Under the pieces are notes generated by a model. That model made no database searches and was not told the DNA's origin. It saw only the letters and a program-made list of their open reading frames with translations. A stretch of 64,000 bases of DNA. Origin: JAEUIZ01 sp046155605. GTDB lineage: Bacteria; Planctomycetota; Phycisphaerae; Phycisphaerales; UBA1924. Location: contig JBJXFQ010000019.1 of NCBI GenBank assembly GCA_046155605.1, forward strand, positions 62,001-126,000. Reading direction: 5' to 3'. Shown here piece after piece: positions 25,004-33,720 of this stretch (position 1 is the first letter of the stretch; every line of letters begins with the position of its first letter). The position numbers were made by a program, and so were the translations under genes.

Positions 25004-27289
25004 ATGCGATTCTTCATTCTCGTGTTGGCGGCGGTTGGGGCGATGCTCGTGTCTGTACCAGGCGTGCGTGCGCAGCCCGAATCGCCGGTCACGGTCACGG
25101 CCAAGCCTATGACCGAACTCGTGACGCCGGGCGATCTGGTGGCGGTGGCGGTGGTCTTTGAGCATCAGCCGGGATGGCACGTTCACACGAACGCGCCGGT
25201 GGTCCCGCCGGAGTTTGGTGACTTTGAGCCCATCACCACCAAGATCGATGCCAACGCGGACGCGACGCTGGAACTCGGTACGGTTCAGTGGCCCAAGCCG
25301 ATCATCGTGGATGTGAACTACGGGACGCCGGTGAAGTACGGCGTGTTCGGCGATCGCGCGATCGCGTATCTGCCGGTGCGAGTCTCGGCGTCCGCCACGC
25401 CCGGCACGACGGCGACGATCAATCTTGATACGAGTTACCAGGCGTGCGACGAACGGCAGTGCCTCGCCGAAGACGGCACGAGCCTCACGATAACGCTACA
25501 GGTGGTGACACTGGCGGAGAAGGCGGCGGCGGGGGCCGGCCCGAAGGATCCCGACTTCGCGGGCTTTGATCCCACGGTCTTTGCTAGCGCGACCCCCGCG
25601 GCACAGACCAAGCCGGCGTCCAAGCCGGTGAAGTTCGGTGCCTTCGGGTTCGGGTTCACGATCGATCCTTCGGGGCCGGTCGGGATCGTGTTGTTGCTGC
25701 TCGCGGCAGCGCTGGGTGGCTTTATCTTGAACTTCACGCCGTGCGTGCTGCCCGTGATCCCCATCAAGATCATGAGCCTCGGCAAGTCGGCGGGTAACCC
25801 GGCGCGCGCGCTCTATCTCGGCGCGATCATGTTTCTCGGTACCGTGGCGTTCTGGGTGGCCATCGGCCTCGCCATCGCGTTCATCAGCGGTTTTACGGCG
25901 ACGAGCACGCTCTTTCGCACGCCGTGGTTCTCGCTCGTCGTGGGCCTGATCATCGCCGCGATGGGCGTGGGGATGCTCGGGGCGTTCACCGTGCAGTTGC
26001 CGCGGGCGGTGTACATGCTGAACCCATCGAACGAGTCGGCGGGCGGCTCGTTCGCGTTCGGGATCATGACGGCGATCCTCTCAACGCCCTGCACCGCCCC
26101 ATTCATGGGCACCGCGGCGGCTTGGGCCGCGACGCAGCAGCCGACGCTCACGCTGGCGACATTCGCGGCGATCGGCGTCGGGATGGCGCTGCCGTATCTG
26201 GTGCTCGCGGCGTTCCCGCGGCTGGTGGCATGGGTGCCGCGCACAGGACCGGCGAGCGAACTCGTCAAGCAGGTGCTGGGGCTGCTCATGCTGGCGGTGG
26301 CGGCATTCTTCCTTGGGCTGGCCGTGGTGGCGCTGGTGCCGGCCCTGCCGCTCGGGCTCAAGGGCGCGTATTGGTGGGTGGTGGCGGCGCTGGTCTGCGT
26401 CGCGTGCGCCTGGATGATCTATCGCACGATCAAGATCACACGGAAGCCGGCGAATCGAGCGGTGTTTGTGCTCCTGGGGCTCCTGCTCGCGGCGGGTTCG
26501 GTCGCGATGGCGAAGGAGTTCTCGTATGTCGATCGCTCGTGGACGCCGTATACGCGAGCGACATACGACAAGGAACTTGCACGCGGGCAGGTCGTTGTGC
26601 TCGAGTTCACGGCGGCGTGGTGCCTCAACTGCAAGACGCTCGAGGCCACGGTGCTTGCCGACAAGGCGGTCAAGGAGGCCTTCCGGCACCCGTGGGTGAC
26701 GGCGATCAAGGTCGATCTGACAGCACCGCAGGCCGAGGGCTGGGCGATGCTCAAAGAACTCGGCGAGGTCGGCATCCCGCTGCTGGCGGTCCGCGGGCCG
26801 GGCAAGCCCGAAGGCTGGAAGAGCAACGCCTACACCGTCGCACAGGTGGTCGAGGCGGTCAATGCCGCGGGCGGCAGTAAGGCGAAGGCCGCGGCAAAGG
26901 AGTTCTCGAACGTTGAAGGTTCGTGGACGCCCTATTCCAGCGCGACATTCGACAAGGAACTCGCACGCGGGCTGGTGGTGGTGCTGCAGTTCACGGCAGA
27001 TTGGTGCAGTACCTACAAGCAGATCGAGCGGTCGGTGTTTGGCAACGAGGCCGTGGAGGACGCCATGCGGCAGCCGTGGGTGACGGCGATGAAGGCTGAT
27101 CTGTCGACGCGGCAGGCGGAGGGGTGGACGAAGTTAAGGCAACTCGGCGAGGTCGGCATCCCGCTACTGACGGTCCACGGCCCCGGCACGCCAGAGGGCT
27201 GGAAGAGCAACGCGTACACGCCCGCAGAGGTGGTCGAGGCCATCAATGCCGCGGGCGCGGGGAAGCCGTCAGCCGCGGCAAGGCCCTAG
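25004..27289 (+). CDS. DsbD-like thiol:disulfide interchange protein with two C-terminal thioredoxin domains
   Basis: 761 residues. Signal peptide (MRFFILVLAAVGAML), then a DsbD-alpha-type domain (about 25-170) with a Cys pair in SYQACDERQCLAEDG. Residues 220-500 are a membrane core of about eight helices, with FTPCVLPVIPIKI and STPCTAPFMG supplying the buried cysteines. Two consecutive thioredoxin-like domains follow: the first has an intact active site W-C540-L-N-C543, the second a copy with W-C668-S-T-Y671, so the second Cys is lost. The family passes electrons from cytoplasmic thioredoxin to periplasmic or extracytoplasmic partners. The two copies share long strings (YTPAEVVEAINAAG/YTVAQVVEAVNAAG), so a recent internal duplication is likely. 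Confidence 0.92.
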   Translation: MRFFILVLAAVGAMLVSVPGVRAQPESPVTVTAKPMTELVTPGDLVAVAVVFEHQPGWHVHTNAPVVPPEFGDFEPITTKIDANADATLELGTVQWPKPIIVDVNYGTPVKYGVFGDRAIAYLPVRVSASATPGTTATINLDTSYQACDERQCLAEDGTSLTITLQVVTLAEKAAAGAGPKDPDFAGFDPTVFASATPAAQTKPASKPVKFGAFGFGFTIDPSGPVGIVLLLLAAALGGFILNFTPCVLPVIPIKIMSLGKSAGNPARALYLGAIMFLGTVAFWVAIGLAIAFISGFTATSTLFRTPWFSLVVGLIIAAMGVGMLGAFTVQLPRAVYMLNPSNESAGGSFAFGIMTAILSTPCTAPFMGTAAAWAATQQPTLTLATFAAIGVGMALPYLVLAAFPRLVAWVPRTGPASELVKQVLGLLMLAVAAFFLGLAVVALVPALPLGLKGAYWWVVAALVCVACAWMIYRTIKITRKPANRAVFVLLGLLLAAGSVAMAKEFSYVDRSWTPYTRATYDKELARGQVVVLEFTAAWCLNCKTLEATVLADKAVKEAFRHPWVTAIKVDLTAPQAEGWAMLKELGEVGIPLLAVRGPGKPEGWKSNAYTVAQVVEAVNAAGGSKAKAAAKEFSNVEGSWTPYSSATFDKELARGLVVVLQFTADWCSTYKQIERSVFGNEAVEDAMRQPWVTAMKADLSTRQAEGWTKLRQLGEVGIPLLTVHGPGTPEGWKSNAYTPAEVVEAINAAGAGKPSAAARP

Positions 27290-29532
27290 TTCGACGATGG
27301 CTTCGACGGCAAACCCGCCTTTGCACGCCGCGCGGGCACAAGCCGCGTCTCCAAATCGTGCGTGAACGCGTCCGCCTTCTCCCATTCCGCCTCGTCCATG
27401 TACTCGGGACGCTCGCGACGAAGCCACGCATCGACAATCACGCTCCGAACCTGCCAGATGACCACGCCAAAGCATCCGGCAGAGGCCACACCGAGCACAC
27501 CCACGCCGAACCACCGCAGCCCAACCTCGGCGAGCACCGCGCCGACCTGCTGGACCAGCAGCCAGACCAGCAGCAGGCCCGCGAAGACATAGAACCACAG
27601 GCAGATCGCCGCCGCGCCGAGGTTCTGTCGCGCCACGCGGTCATACTGGGCCTCGGCACCCGCTTGAACGATGATCGCTTCTCGGCTGGTCCGCGACATG
27701 CACGGTGCCGCGGTCGTGGGCTTTGGGGCGGCCGGAGCCGCGCTCGCCGCTGACGCTCCGTCCTTCTCGGCGTCCGACGCCGGCTCCTCGGGTGCGGCAT
27801 CTCGAAGGCCGGCCTTCGACAATCGCTCGTCCACCCGCCGCTTGACCTCGGCCCGAGCCTCGGCCGCCAGGTCACGCTCCTCCGGCTTGTACTCCTCGAG
27901 TTCTTCGAGCGTCGATGGGATCCAGTGCGTGCGGCCGTGGTGCCGCACAAGGTCGGGATGGCGGAACCAGGCCATGTCCGGGGCTGTGCCGGCCTCGTCG
28001 ATGAAATCGATCGCCTCCTGGAGCCAGCGGTCACGCTCGCGCTGGCCCTCGGCGGCGGCCATGTTCCGGCGGAAGTCTTCCATCCGCTCGCGCACCAGAT
28101 CGAACCGGCTCTTCTCGCGAACGAGTTGCGGGACGCTCGCCTGATAGATCGAGCGAGCGACCACCACGGCGAGGGCGGCAAAGAAGAGCAGCGCGAACGA
28201 GCCGGGCATGTGCGACCGCAGGAACGACTCGGCCTGGGCCGACGAGACCGCGGGAGTGCCCTCGAAGCGACCGAAGAGCAGATGCCCGAGGCGAGGGACC
28301 ATGCCGTCGCGCCAATGCACGTCGGCATACCGCTGCACGGCGCTGCGGAGCGCGGGCCAGACTCCGGCGAGGATCGGCACGACCACCAGCGCGGCCATCG
28401 AGACACGCGTGAGGATCGCCAGTTCGCCGACGCCTCGGGCCAGGCCCCAGTGCAGCAACCTCGCCCGTCCGATCGTCCAGCCGCGCCACCGCGCGAGTCG
28501 CCGACCCCATGCCGGCGGCGATCGACCGAAGGCCGCGGAGTCCTTGCTGTCGGTGTGAAAGACGGCGGTCTGAAACGAGGGCGAAGCGAAAATGCCGCGC
28601 TCCGAGAACCATGCGTTTGGGAACCGCGGCGGCTCCGAATACGAACCGCCGGCGACGTAGAGCGCCCCGCCGAAGGCCGCGGAGCGGAACAAGGCGACCC
28701 CGCCGAAGGCCGCGGACCGGAACAAGGCGACCCCGCCGAAGGCCGCGGAGTCGAACGAGGCGTCCCCGCCGAAGGCCGCGGAGCCGAACGAGGCGACCCC
28801 GCCGAAGGCCGCGGAGCGGAACAAGGCGTCCCCGCCGAAGGCCGCGGAGTCGAACGAGGCGACCCCGCCGAAGGCCGCGGAGCGGAACGAGGCGTCCCCG
28901 CCGAAGGCCGCGAAGCGGAACAAGGCGACCCCGCCGAAGGCCGCGGAGCCGAACGAGGCGTCCCCGCCGAAGGCCGCGGAGCCGAACGAGGCGACCCCGC
29001 CGAAGGCCGCGGAGCGGAACAAGGCGTCCCCGCCGAAGGCCGCGGAGCCGAACCAGGCGTCCCCGCCGAAGGCCGCGGAGCGGAACAAGGCGTCCCCGCC
29101 GAAGGCCGCGGAGGCGAAGCGCACTTCGCCGGCGAACTTGCAGGCCGTGGTGATGAGGTCGCAGGGGAGCGCAAGCGCGCGATCAGTGCTTCCACCGCAT
29201 TGAGGAATGAAACAGCCGCGTAGGACGACTCGGACCTGCTTGGCGATGTCGGGGGAGTCTTTCTGAAGTTCTGCGATGCGCAGTGCGACGCGCTGGAGGA
29301 GGTCGATCAGATCGATGGGCGAGCCGTCAGCGGCTTCGAGTTTGACACGGTCGAGCGCCATGCCGTGGAGGCCGGGCGGGCTTTCGTTGTAGTCCCAGTT
29401 GCCGCCGCCGACGGGCGTACACCACATCTCGACGATCTGGCTGATGACGGCCTCGCGGTCTTTGCCGGCGGCGACCAGCGGCGGCAGGGCGTCGTAGTCG
29501 ATGGTCTTGGGATCGAGGTCGAAGGCGGCCAT
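27286..29532 (-). CDS. Multi-pass membrane protein with fourteen 11-residue pentapeptide-like repeats
   Basis: 748 residues from ATG 29532 (MAAFDLDPKTIDYDALPP); the frame upstream of this overlaps the divergent HD gene and was excluded. Residues 1-135 are a soluble domain with a WCTPVGGGNWDY segment. Residues about 140-290 hold fourteen units of the form S-A-A-F-G-G-[DV]-A-[LSW]-F-[RGD]: two A-x-F-x-x pentapeptides plus one residue, likely a right-handed beta-helix. Then come four membrane segments (LAILTRVSMAALVVVPILAGV; FALLFFAALAVVVARSI; LGAAAICLWFYVFAGLLLVWLL; VGVLGVASAGCFGVVIW) around a helical, acidic cytoplasmic part (EELEEYKPEERDLAAEARAE). Function unknown. Its stop overlaps the convergent DsbD stop region by 4 bp. 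Confidence 0.75.
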   Translation of the reverse strand: MAAFDLDPKTIDYDALPPLVAAGKDREAVISQIVEMWCTPVGGGNWDYNESPPGLHGMALDRVKLEAADGSPIDLIDLLQRVALRIAELQKDSPDIAKQVRVVLRGCFIPQCGGSTDRALALPCDLITTACKFAGEVRFASAAFGGDALFRSAAFGGDAWFGSAAFGGDALFRSAAFGGVASFGSAAFGGDASFGSAAFGGVALFRFAAFGGDASFRSAAFGGVASFDSAAFGGDALFRSAAFGGVASFGSAAFGGDASFDSAAFGGVALFRSAAFGGVALFRSAAFGGALYVAGGSYSEPPRFPNAWFSERGIFASPSFQTAVFHTDSKDSAAFGRSPPAWGRRLARWRGWTIGRARLLHWGLARGVGELAILTRVSMAALVVVPILAGVWPALRSAVQRYADVHWRDGMVPRLGHLLFGRFEGTPAVSSAQAESFLRSHMPGSFALLFFAALAVVVARSIYQASVPQLVREKSRFDLVRERMEDFRRNMAAAEGQRERDRWLQEAIDFIDEAGTAPDMAWFRHPDLVRHHGRTHWIPSTLEELEEYKPEERDLAAEARAEVKRRVDERLSKAGLRDAAPEEPASDAEKDGASAASAAPAAPKPTTAAPCMSRTSREAIIVQAGAEAQYDRVARQNLGAAAICLWFYVFAGLLLVWLLVQQVGAVLAEVGLRWFGVGVLGVASAGCFGVVIWQVRSVIVDAWLRRERPEYMDEAEWEKADAFTHDLETRLVPARRAKAGLPSKPSSN
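28665..29115. repeat. 33-bp tandem array, 14 units, inside a coding region
   Basis: Thirteen full 33-bp units from 28665 plus a partial fourteenth, each beginning CCCCGCCGAAGGCCGCGGA. They differ at only a few positions per unit and encode the 11-residue repeats of the gene at 27286-29532. The near-identity at DNA level, including synonymous sites, indicates recent expansion or homogenisation, and implies a variable copy number. It is not a CRISPR array: there are no spacers. Confidence 0.9.
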
Positions 29533-29577
29533 CGGGCGCACAGAGTATCCGATCGCACGGGCGGCTATATTGCCCGC

Positions 29578-30201
29578 ATGGCCAAGCACACACTGGCGGA
29601 GATCGCGACGCTCTTTCCGAACCTGATGGACATCAAGGACGCCGGGCTGCGGGACAAGGTCGCCGCGGTCTGGGACGAGGCGCTCACGACCGGCTGCGGC
29701 GGCAAGGGCTGGACGTTTGACGAGATTCGCGCGATCCCCTTCACCCTGCTGGCCGGCAAGATCGACCTGCGCTTCGTCGAGCACCTCAACAGTTGCTGCA
29801 AGCAGTGCATCGCCATCAGCGGCGTGCTGAAAGAAGTCTTCGGCACGCGGATTCCCGTGAATCTGGACTACCTGATCGCCGGGAGTTTGCTCGCGGACGT
29901 GGGCAAGATGCTGGAGTTTGACAAGACGGGTGGCGCGGCAGCGGGCGGCGGGTCGGCAGGCGGTAGCGCGGGAGCCGGACCGACGGTGGTCAAGGGGAAG
30001 TTCGGTGACCTCTTGCGTCACCCCTTCAGCGGGGTGGCGATGTGCTACAAGCACGGCATCCCGGCCGAGGTCATGCACATCGTGGCCACGCACAGCCACG
30101 AGGGCGACAAGGTGGAGCGGACGATCGAGAGTTGGATCTTCCACCACGCCGATTTCATCGACTTTGATATCGCGAAGGTGCTGGGGAAGGCGGCGAAGTA
30201 G
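29578..30201 (+). CDS. HD-domain protein, putative phosphohydrolase
   Basis: 207 residues from ATG 29578 (MAKHTLAEIATLFPNLMDI). The layout matches the HD superfamily: an early helix, the His in FVEHLNSCCKQC, DYLIAGSLLADVGK with H replaced in the central HD position (LLADVGK, usually HDIGK), and THSHEGDKVERTIESWIFHHADFIDFD at the C-terminus supplying further His/Asp ligands. A flexible Gly/Ala stretch (AAAGGGSAGGSAGAG) interrupts the domain. HD proteins hydrolyse phosphate esters of nucleotides; the substrate here cannot be named. Divergent from the repeat membrane protein with 45 bp between starts, so both promoters must overlap there. Confidence 0.75.
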   Translation: MAKHTLAEIATLFPNLMDIKDAGLRDKVAAVWDEALTTGCGGKGWTFDEIRAIPFTLLAGKIDLRFVEHLNSCCKQCIAISGVLKEVFGTRIPVNLDYLIAGSLLADVGKMLEFDKTGGAAAGGGSAGGSAGAGPTVVKGKFGDLLRHPFSGVAMCYKHGIPAEVMHIVATHSHEGDKVERTIESWIFHHADFIDFDIAKVLGKAAK

Positions 30202-30261
30202 CGGCTGACTGCTCGAGAGTCATCGTTGCATACCAGCACGTTCGAAGGGCTTGAGAGGCGA

Positions 30262-31614
30262 TTACGGGCACGCTGCCGCGATGTTCATGAACGCGGTATA
30301 GTCATTGATGTTCAGCGTGTTGTTGCCGTCGAAGTCGGCATACATGCTCCCGGCGGAGTAGTAGTTGCCGAAGAGAATGTAGTCGTTCGCATCGATGTAG
30401 CCATTGGCATTCAAATCTGCCGCGCAGTATTGAGCGTCGAACGCCGTTAGATCGGCTGAGTCGATGTCGCCGTCCCAATCAAAATCGGCGCGAGGCTCGT
30501 ACTTTGCATCCGGGTCGTTGCCGATCGTCTGGCCGTTAAGTTGGATGATCGCTCGCCGGTCCATGATGTCGACACTGCTGCTGTAGTTGACATCCCCATC
30601 GGTCGTAGATCCAGGAAAGACATTGATTTGCCGCAATGCGAACACCCGTAAATCCGTCGCCGCATTGAATGCAACATAGTAATTATCGAGTGCTAGTGTC
30701 GTCAGCGATTCTTCAAGATGAATGTTAGCGGGGGACAAGGGGCATTCTATTGGCGGTGCAGAAATATCATTAGTGGCGACATAGCCTGGGCCTGGAGGAA
30801 ACACTGAACCCAATCGTTCAATGATTCTCCCATTCAAAAGCCTCATGCTGCCTTGAATACCCCAAATGAGCGTTCGTGCAGAAGGTTGCGTCGCATCGGT
30901 AGCAATGAAATAAACACGGAGAAAGACTCGGGCCTGAATTGGATTTGGGTTTGAAACAGCCGCGTATACCTCGCAGTCGCCAAAGAATGATCCGGAAATA
31001 ACATTCTCGGAGATTGCTCGAATATCCACCGAAACTGGATTCAAATTCAGAACGTATCGGTCAGCGGATAGTTGGTCGAGCTCGTATGTAAACTGCTCGC
31101 GAACAAAGCCTGACGTCGTCCCCCTTGCCTCAACTTCCGTGCTTTGTGGGCACGAGTATCTCTCATTGGTGCGAAAGCGATTCCAGTCGAGCCGAGAATA
31201 CACGCTGTAAACACTCAAAGGATACGCCGTACCGTTGAACTGTCCGCCACCAAAGTCGCCACTAGGGACACTGAAACGTCCAGACTCCCAAGAAATTCCC
31301 TGAGCTGGCACCAATGTTTCAGGGATAGAAACGCCACCAGAGGCCGTTCCCACGTCCGGTGGGCACAGTGGATTGCACCATGTGCCCATGGTCGTAGTGT
31401 TCGTTGTTACGTGGTCTGAAACTCTCACATACGCCCCATCAGACTCGATGGGAGCCGCAGACTCGCGCAAGAACCGCCACGTTGTAGTTAGAGCAACGTA
31501 TTGCCACTCATTTCGGCCGCCGAGCCCCCCGCAGATCTGGGCTATCAGACGCTCGCTCGTCACCGTGAGCGTAAGAATCAAAGCACTCGGCCACACAACG
31601 AAAGGTATGCGCAT
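30262..31614 (-). CDS. Secreted protein with C-terminal EF-hand dockerin-like repeats
   Basis: 450 residues, signal peptide at 1-25 (LILTLTVTSERLIAQ). The middle has no family I recognise. The last 120 residues contain calcium-loop repeats of dockerin type: GDVNYSSSVDIMDRRAII, ADFDWDGDIDSADLTAFDAQ, ADLNANGYIDANDYILFGNYY and ADFDGNNTLNINDYTAFMN, ending AAACP. This tail is related to, but distinct from, the Cys-rich tails at 40.2, 43.2 and 63.7 kb. Codons in 30600-31620 are visibly less GC-rich at third positions than the neighbours, which may mean transfer or relaxed selection. Divergence and lone position give no clue to its role; cell-surface attachment is plausible. Confidence 0.75.
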   Translation of the reverse strand: MRIPFVVWPSALILTLTVTSERLIAQICGGLGGRNEWQYVALTTTWRFLRESAAPIESDGAYVRVSDHVTTNTTTMGTWCNPLCPPDVGTASGGVSIPETLVPAQGISWESGRFSVPSGDFGGGQFNGTAYPLSVYSVYSRLDWNRFRTNERYSCPQSTEVEARGTTSGFVREQFTYELDQLSADRYVLNLNPVSVDIRAISENVISGSFFGDCEVYAAVSNPNPIQARVFLRVYFIATDATQPSARTLIWGIQGSMRLLNGRIIERLGSVFPPGPGYVATNDISAPPIECPLSPANIHLEESLTTLALDNYYVAFNAATDLRVFALRQINVFPGSTTDGDVNYSSSVDIMDRRAIIQLNGQTIGNDPDAKYEPRADFDWDGDIDSADLTAFDAQYCAADLNANGYIDANDYILFGNYYSAGSMYADFDGNNTLNINDYTAFMNIAAACP

Positions 31615-31688
31615 CGAGAATATCCGTTGTAATTATGTGCTCAGGCAAACTACGCGAGCACCTTTCGGTGATCGCGCAGATCGAACAG

Positions 31689-32681
31689 TTAGTCAACCCA
31701 AACCCTCAGAGAGGGGGCAGAGTTCATGCCAGTGACCGAGACATAGGGCCGCAGGTAGGCGTTGGCGTTAAGGTGGGAGTTGGCATCGGTGTAGTTGCCG
31801 GTGTTGCCGCTGGCCATTGCCGTCTCGCCGCCCTGGGGGTTGCCGGTGCTGTCGTTTTCGTTGACGAAGATGTTGTCGGGCTGGGTGCGCATGCCCGCGG
31901 TCAGGCCGGTGAAGGAGAAGGTCACGTTCTCCGGGTCGGCCTTGCTGAGGAACTCAGCATGGTTGTCGTTGAAGGCGATGTTGCCCTCCCAGCGGACGCG
32001 GCTGCCGTGAATGAGGAGCGTGACGGACTGATCGCCGAACGTATCCATCGGCTTGGGGTTCCAGGAGCGCGTGGGGGTAGCGGTGAGGGTGTAGATGGGG
32101 CCGCGATTGCCGACGACGGCCTCAGTGGCGGTGAAACTGTTGGTCCAGCGAGCGCGGCGCTTGCCGAAGGGCGGATTGTGTGCGTAGGAACTGTTGGAGG
32201 GGTCGGTGACGAGCGTGCTGCCGATGGCCGTATCGAGCGGCGTTCCGCGGAACTTGGGATCCCAGAGGGCCTGAGCGGGTGTCACCGCGCCCTGGGGCGA
32301 GTCGAACTCATAGGTGTCGCGGAGGGTGACGAGGCCGTTGGCCTCGGCGGGGTTGATGAAGATTTCGGTGGAGAGTGAGCCGGTGAAAATCATCATCGAG
32401 TAGATGTGGCGAGTGAGGTCCTTCTGGGACTCGGAGCCAGCAGTCACCATCGGAAGGGTGTAGTTCTGCTTGTCGATGCGGCTGGGGAGCGGGTAGTCGT
32501 CCTGGTTGTTCTGGGCCCAGAGGACGAGGGCCTGATGGATGCCGCGGACCTGGGTCGAGTCCTTGAGTTGGCGAGCCGACTGGCGGGCCTTGCCCAGGGC
32601 GGGGAGGAGGATGCCGATGAGCAGCGCGATGATCGCGATGACGACCAGCAGTTCGATCAGCGTAAATGCACGACGCTTCAT
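31689..32681 (-). CDS. Type II secretion pseudopilin-like protein
   Basis: 330 residues from ATG 32681. The prepilin start is textbook: MKRRAFTLIELLVVIAIIALLIGILLPALGKAR, cut before Phe by a prepilin peptidase with Glu at +5 (written here in two parts: MKRRAFTLIELLVV and IAIIALLIGILLPALG). A soluble C-terminal domain follows with no H-x9-DG tail, so it is not the common DUF1559 form, though planctomycete genomes carry many such pseudopilins. It would lie in the inner membrane or a pseudopilus. Upstream 32682-33206 contains its promoter region but no gene I can support. It ends 75 bp from the start of the next gene (31614). Confidence 0.88.
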   Translation of the reverse strand: MKRRAFTLIELLVVIAIIALLIGILLPALGKARQSARQLKDSTQVRGIHQALVLWAQNNQDDYPLPSRIDKQNYTLPMVTAGSESQKDLTRHIYSMMIFTGSLSTEIFINPAEANGLVTLRDTYEFDSPQGAVTPAQALWDPKFRGTPLDTAIGSTLVTDPSNSSYAHNPPFGKRRARWTNSFTATEAVVGNRGPIYTLTATPTRSWNPKPMDTFGDQSVTLLIHGSRVRWEGNIAFNDNHAEFLSKADPENVTFSFTGLTAGMRTQPDNIFVNENDSTGNPQGGETAMASGNTGNYTDANSHLNANAYLRPYVSVTGMNSAPSLRVWVD

Positions 32682-33206
32682 GAAAAAATCTCCGAACGGG
32701 GGTCGAGCAGACGGCATTTCGCCGCCCTCGACCTGACTGACGATCCGACACCCGTCGGTCGATGGCACTCATGCAAATACATGAATCAGTGCCTCGCCGA
32801 CACGTCCAACTTGAACTCGGAGGTTTGCACTCGAATGAACGCCTGGCGGCCCGCAGCGACCATGCTGCGGGAAGCCGGAGGTGGCGCGAACTCGAATCTC
32901 AACCGCCGAAACGGCCCCTGCATCGCGGAGACGCTCGAATGCCATTCCTTGCGGTCTGGCGTTCTCGGGTCTGCGGATGCCCTTCAAGATGTCGGTGGGC
33001 CTTGTGGACGGTTCGGATCAGCGTGGCGGCGCACAGTCCGCCAATAAGAGCATTTCGTTCAGCACATCCGTCCACGGGCTCACCATTCGCACGCGTGCGT
33101 CACTAGAATACATTAATCTATTCGGCTGTCAAGTTAGGCGGTTCCACTTTGTAGTGATTGGCGGCGCGATCTTGACCCTATTTTATTCCGAACAAAGGAG
33201 CACGCA
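32682..33206. other. 525-bp intergenic region, no gene recognised
   Basis: Divergent spacer between the pseudopilin and RidA genes. Short open frames exist on both strands but none has homologous-looking sequence or a plausible start. It turns AT-richer toward 33100-33190 (CATTAATCTATT), and a purine-rich AAAGGAG lies 9 bp before the ridA start, so promoters for both genes probably sit here. Confidence 0.4.
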
Positions 33207-33671
33207 ATGCGACCTGATCCCGAGGCAAAACTGGCGGAACTCGGGTTGACATTGCCGACACCGCCGAAGCCCATCGCGGCATACATCCCGTGTCGCCGTG
33301 CCGGGAATTTGCTCTTCATCAGCGGGCAGATCCCGATGAAGGACGGCGTGCTGATGGCCCAGGGGTCGGTACCGGGGAGGGTGACGCCGGAGGTAGCGCG
33401 GCAGTGCGCGCGGCAATGCGTGCTGAACGGGTTGGCGGTGGCAAAGGCCGAACTCGGGCAACTCGTGCGGATCAAGCAGGTAGTCCGGCTGGGCGTGTTT
33501 GTGTGCAGCGAGGCGGGGTTTCATGGCCAGCCGCAGGTGGCCAACGGCGCTAGCGAGTTGCTGATGGAGGTCTTCGGCGAGACGGGTCGGCACGCACGCG
33601 CGGCGGTGGGCAGCATCGATCTGCCGCTCGGCGCGCCGGTCGAGGTGGAGTTTCTGTTCGAGGTGGAGTGA
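33207..33671 (+). CDS. RidA/YjgF-family protein
   Basis: 154 residues. RidA proteins remove reactive enamine/imine intermediates made by PLP enzymes, releasing ammonia. Typical features are AAYIPCRRAGNLLFISGQIPMKDG, the helix PEVARQCARQCVLNGLAVAKAELG, VVRLGVFVCSEAGFHGQPQVANGASELLMEVFG, and HARAAVGSIDLPLGAPVEVEFLFEVE. The conserved Arg in HARAAVG is the carboxylate-binding residue. It is about 25 residues longer than the archetype, at the N-terminus (RPDPEAKLAELGLTLPTPPKP), as in the planctomycete 'YjgF-like' subgroup. A good AAAGGAG ribosome site precedes ATG 33207. Confidence 0.9.
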   Translation: MRPDPEAKLAELGLTLPTPPKPIAAYIPCRRAGNLLFISGQIPMKDGVLMAQGSVPGRVTPEVARQCARQCVLNGLAVAKAELGQLVRIKQVVRLGVFVCSEAGFHGQPQVANGASELLMEVFGETGRHARAAVGSIDLPLGAPVEVEFLFEVE

Positions 33672-33720
33672 GAAGGTCAACGTACTGCGAGGGCTCGCCG
33701 CGCAAGGCGACTCGCGTCAT

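Noticed and set aside
28665..29115. CRISPR array
   Set aside because: The 33-bp repeats are contiguous with no spacers, lie in an open reading frame, and encode a regular 11-residue pattern.
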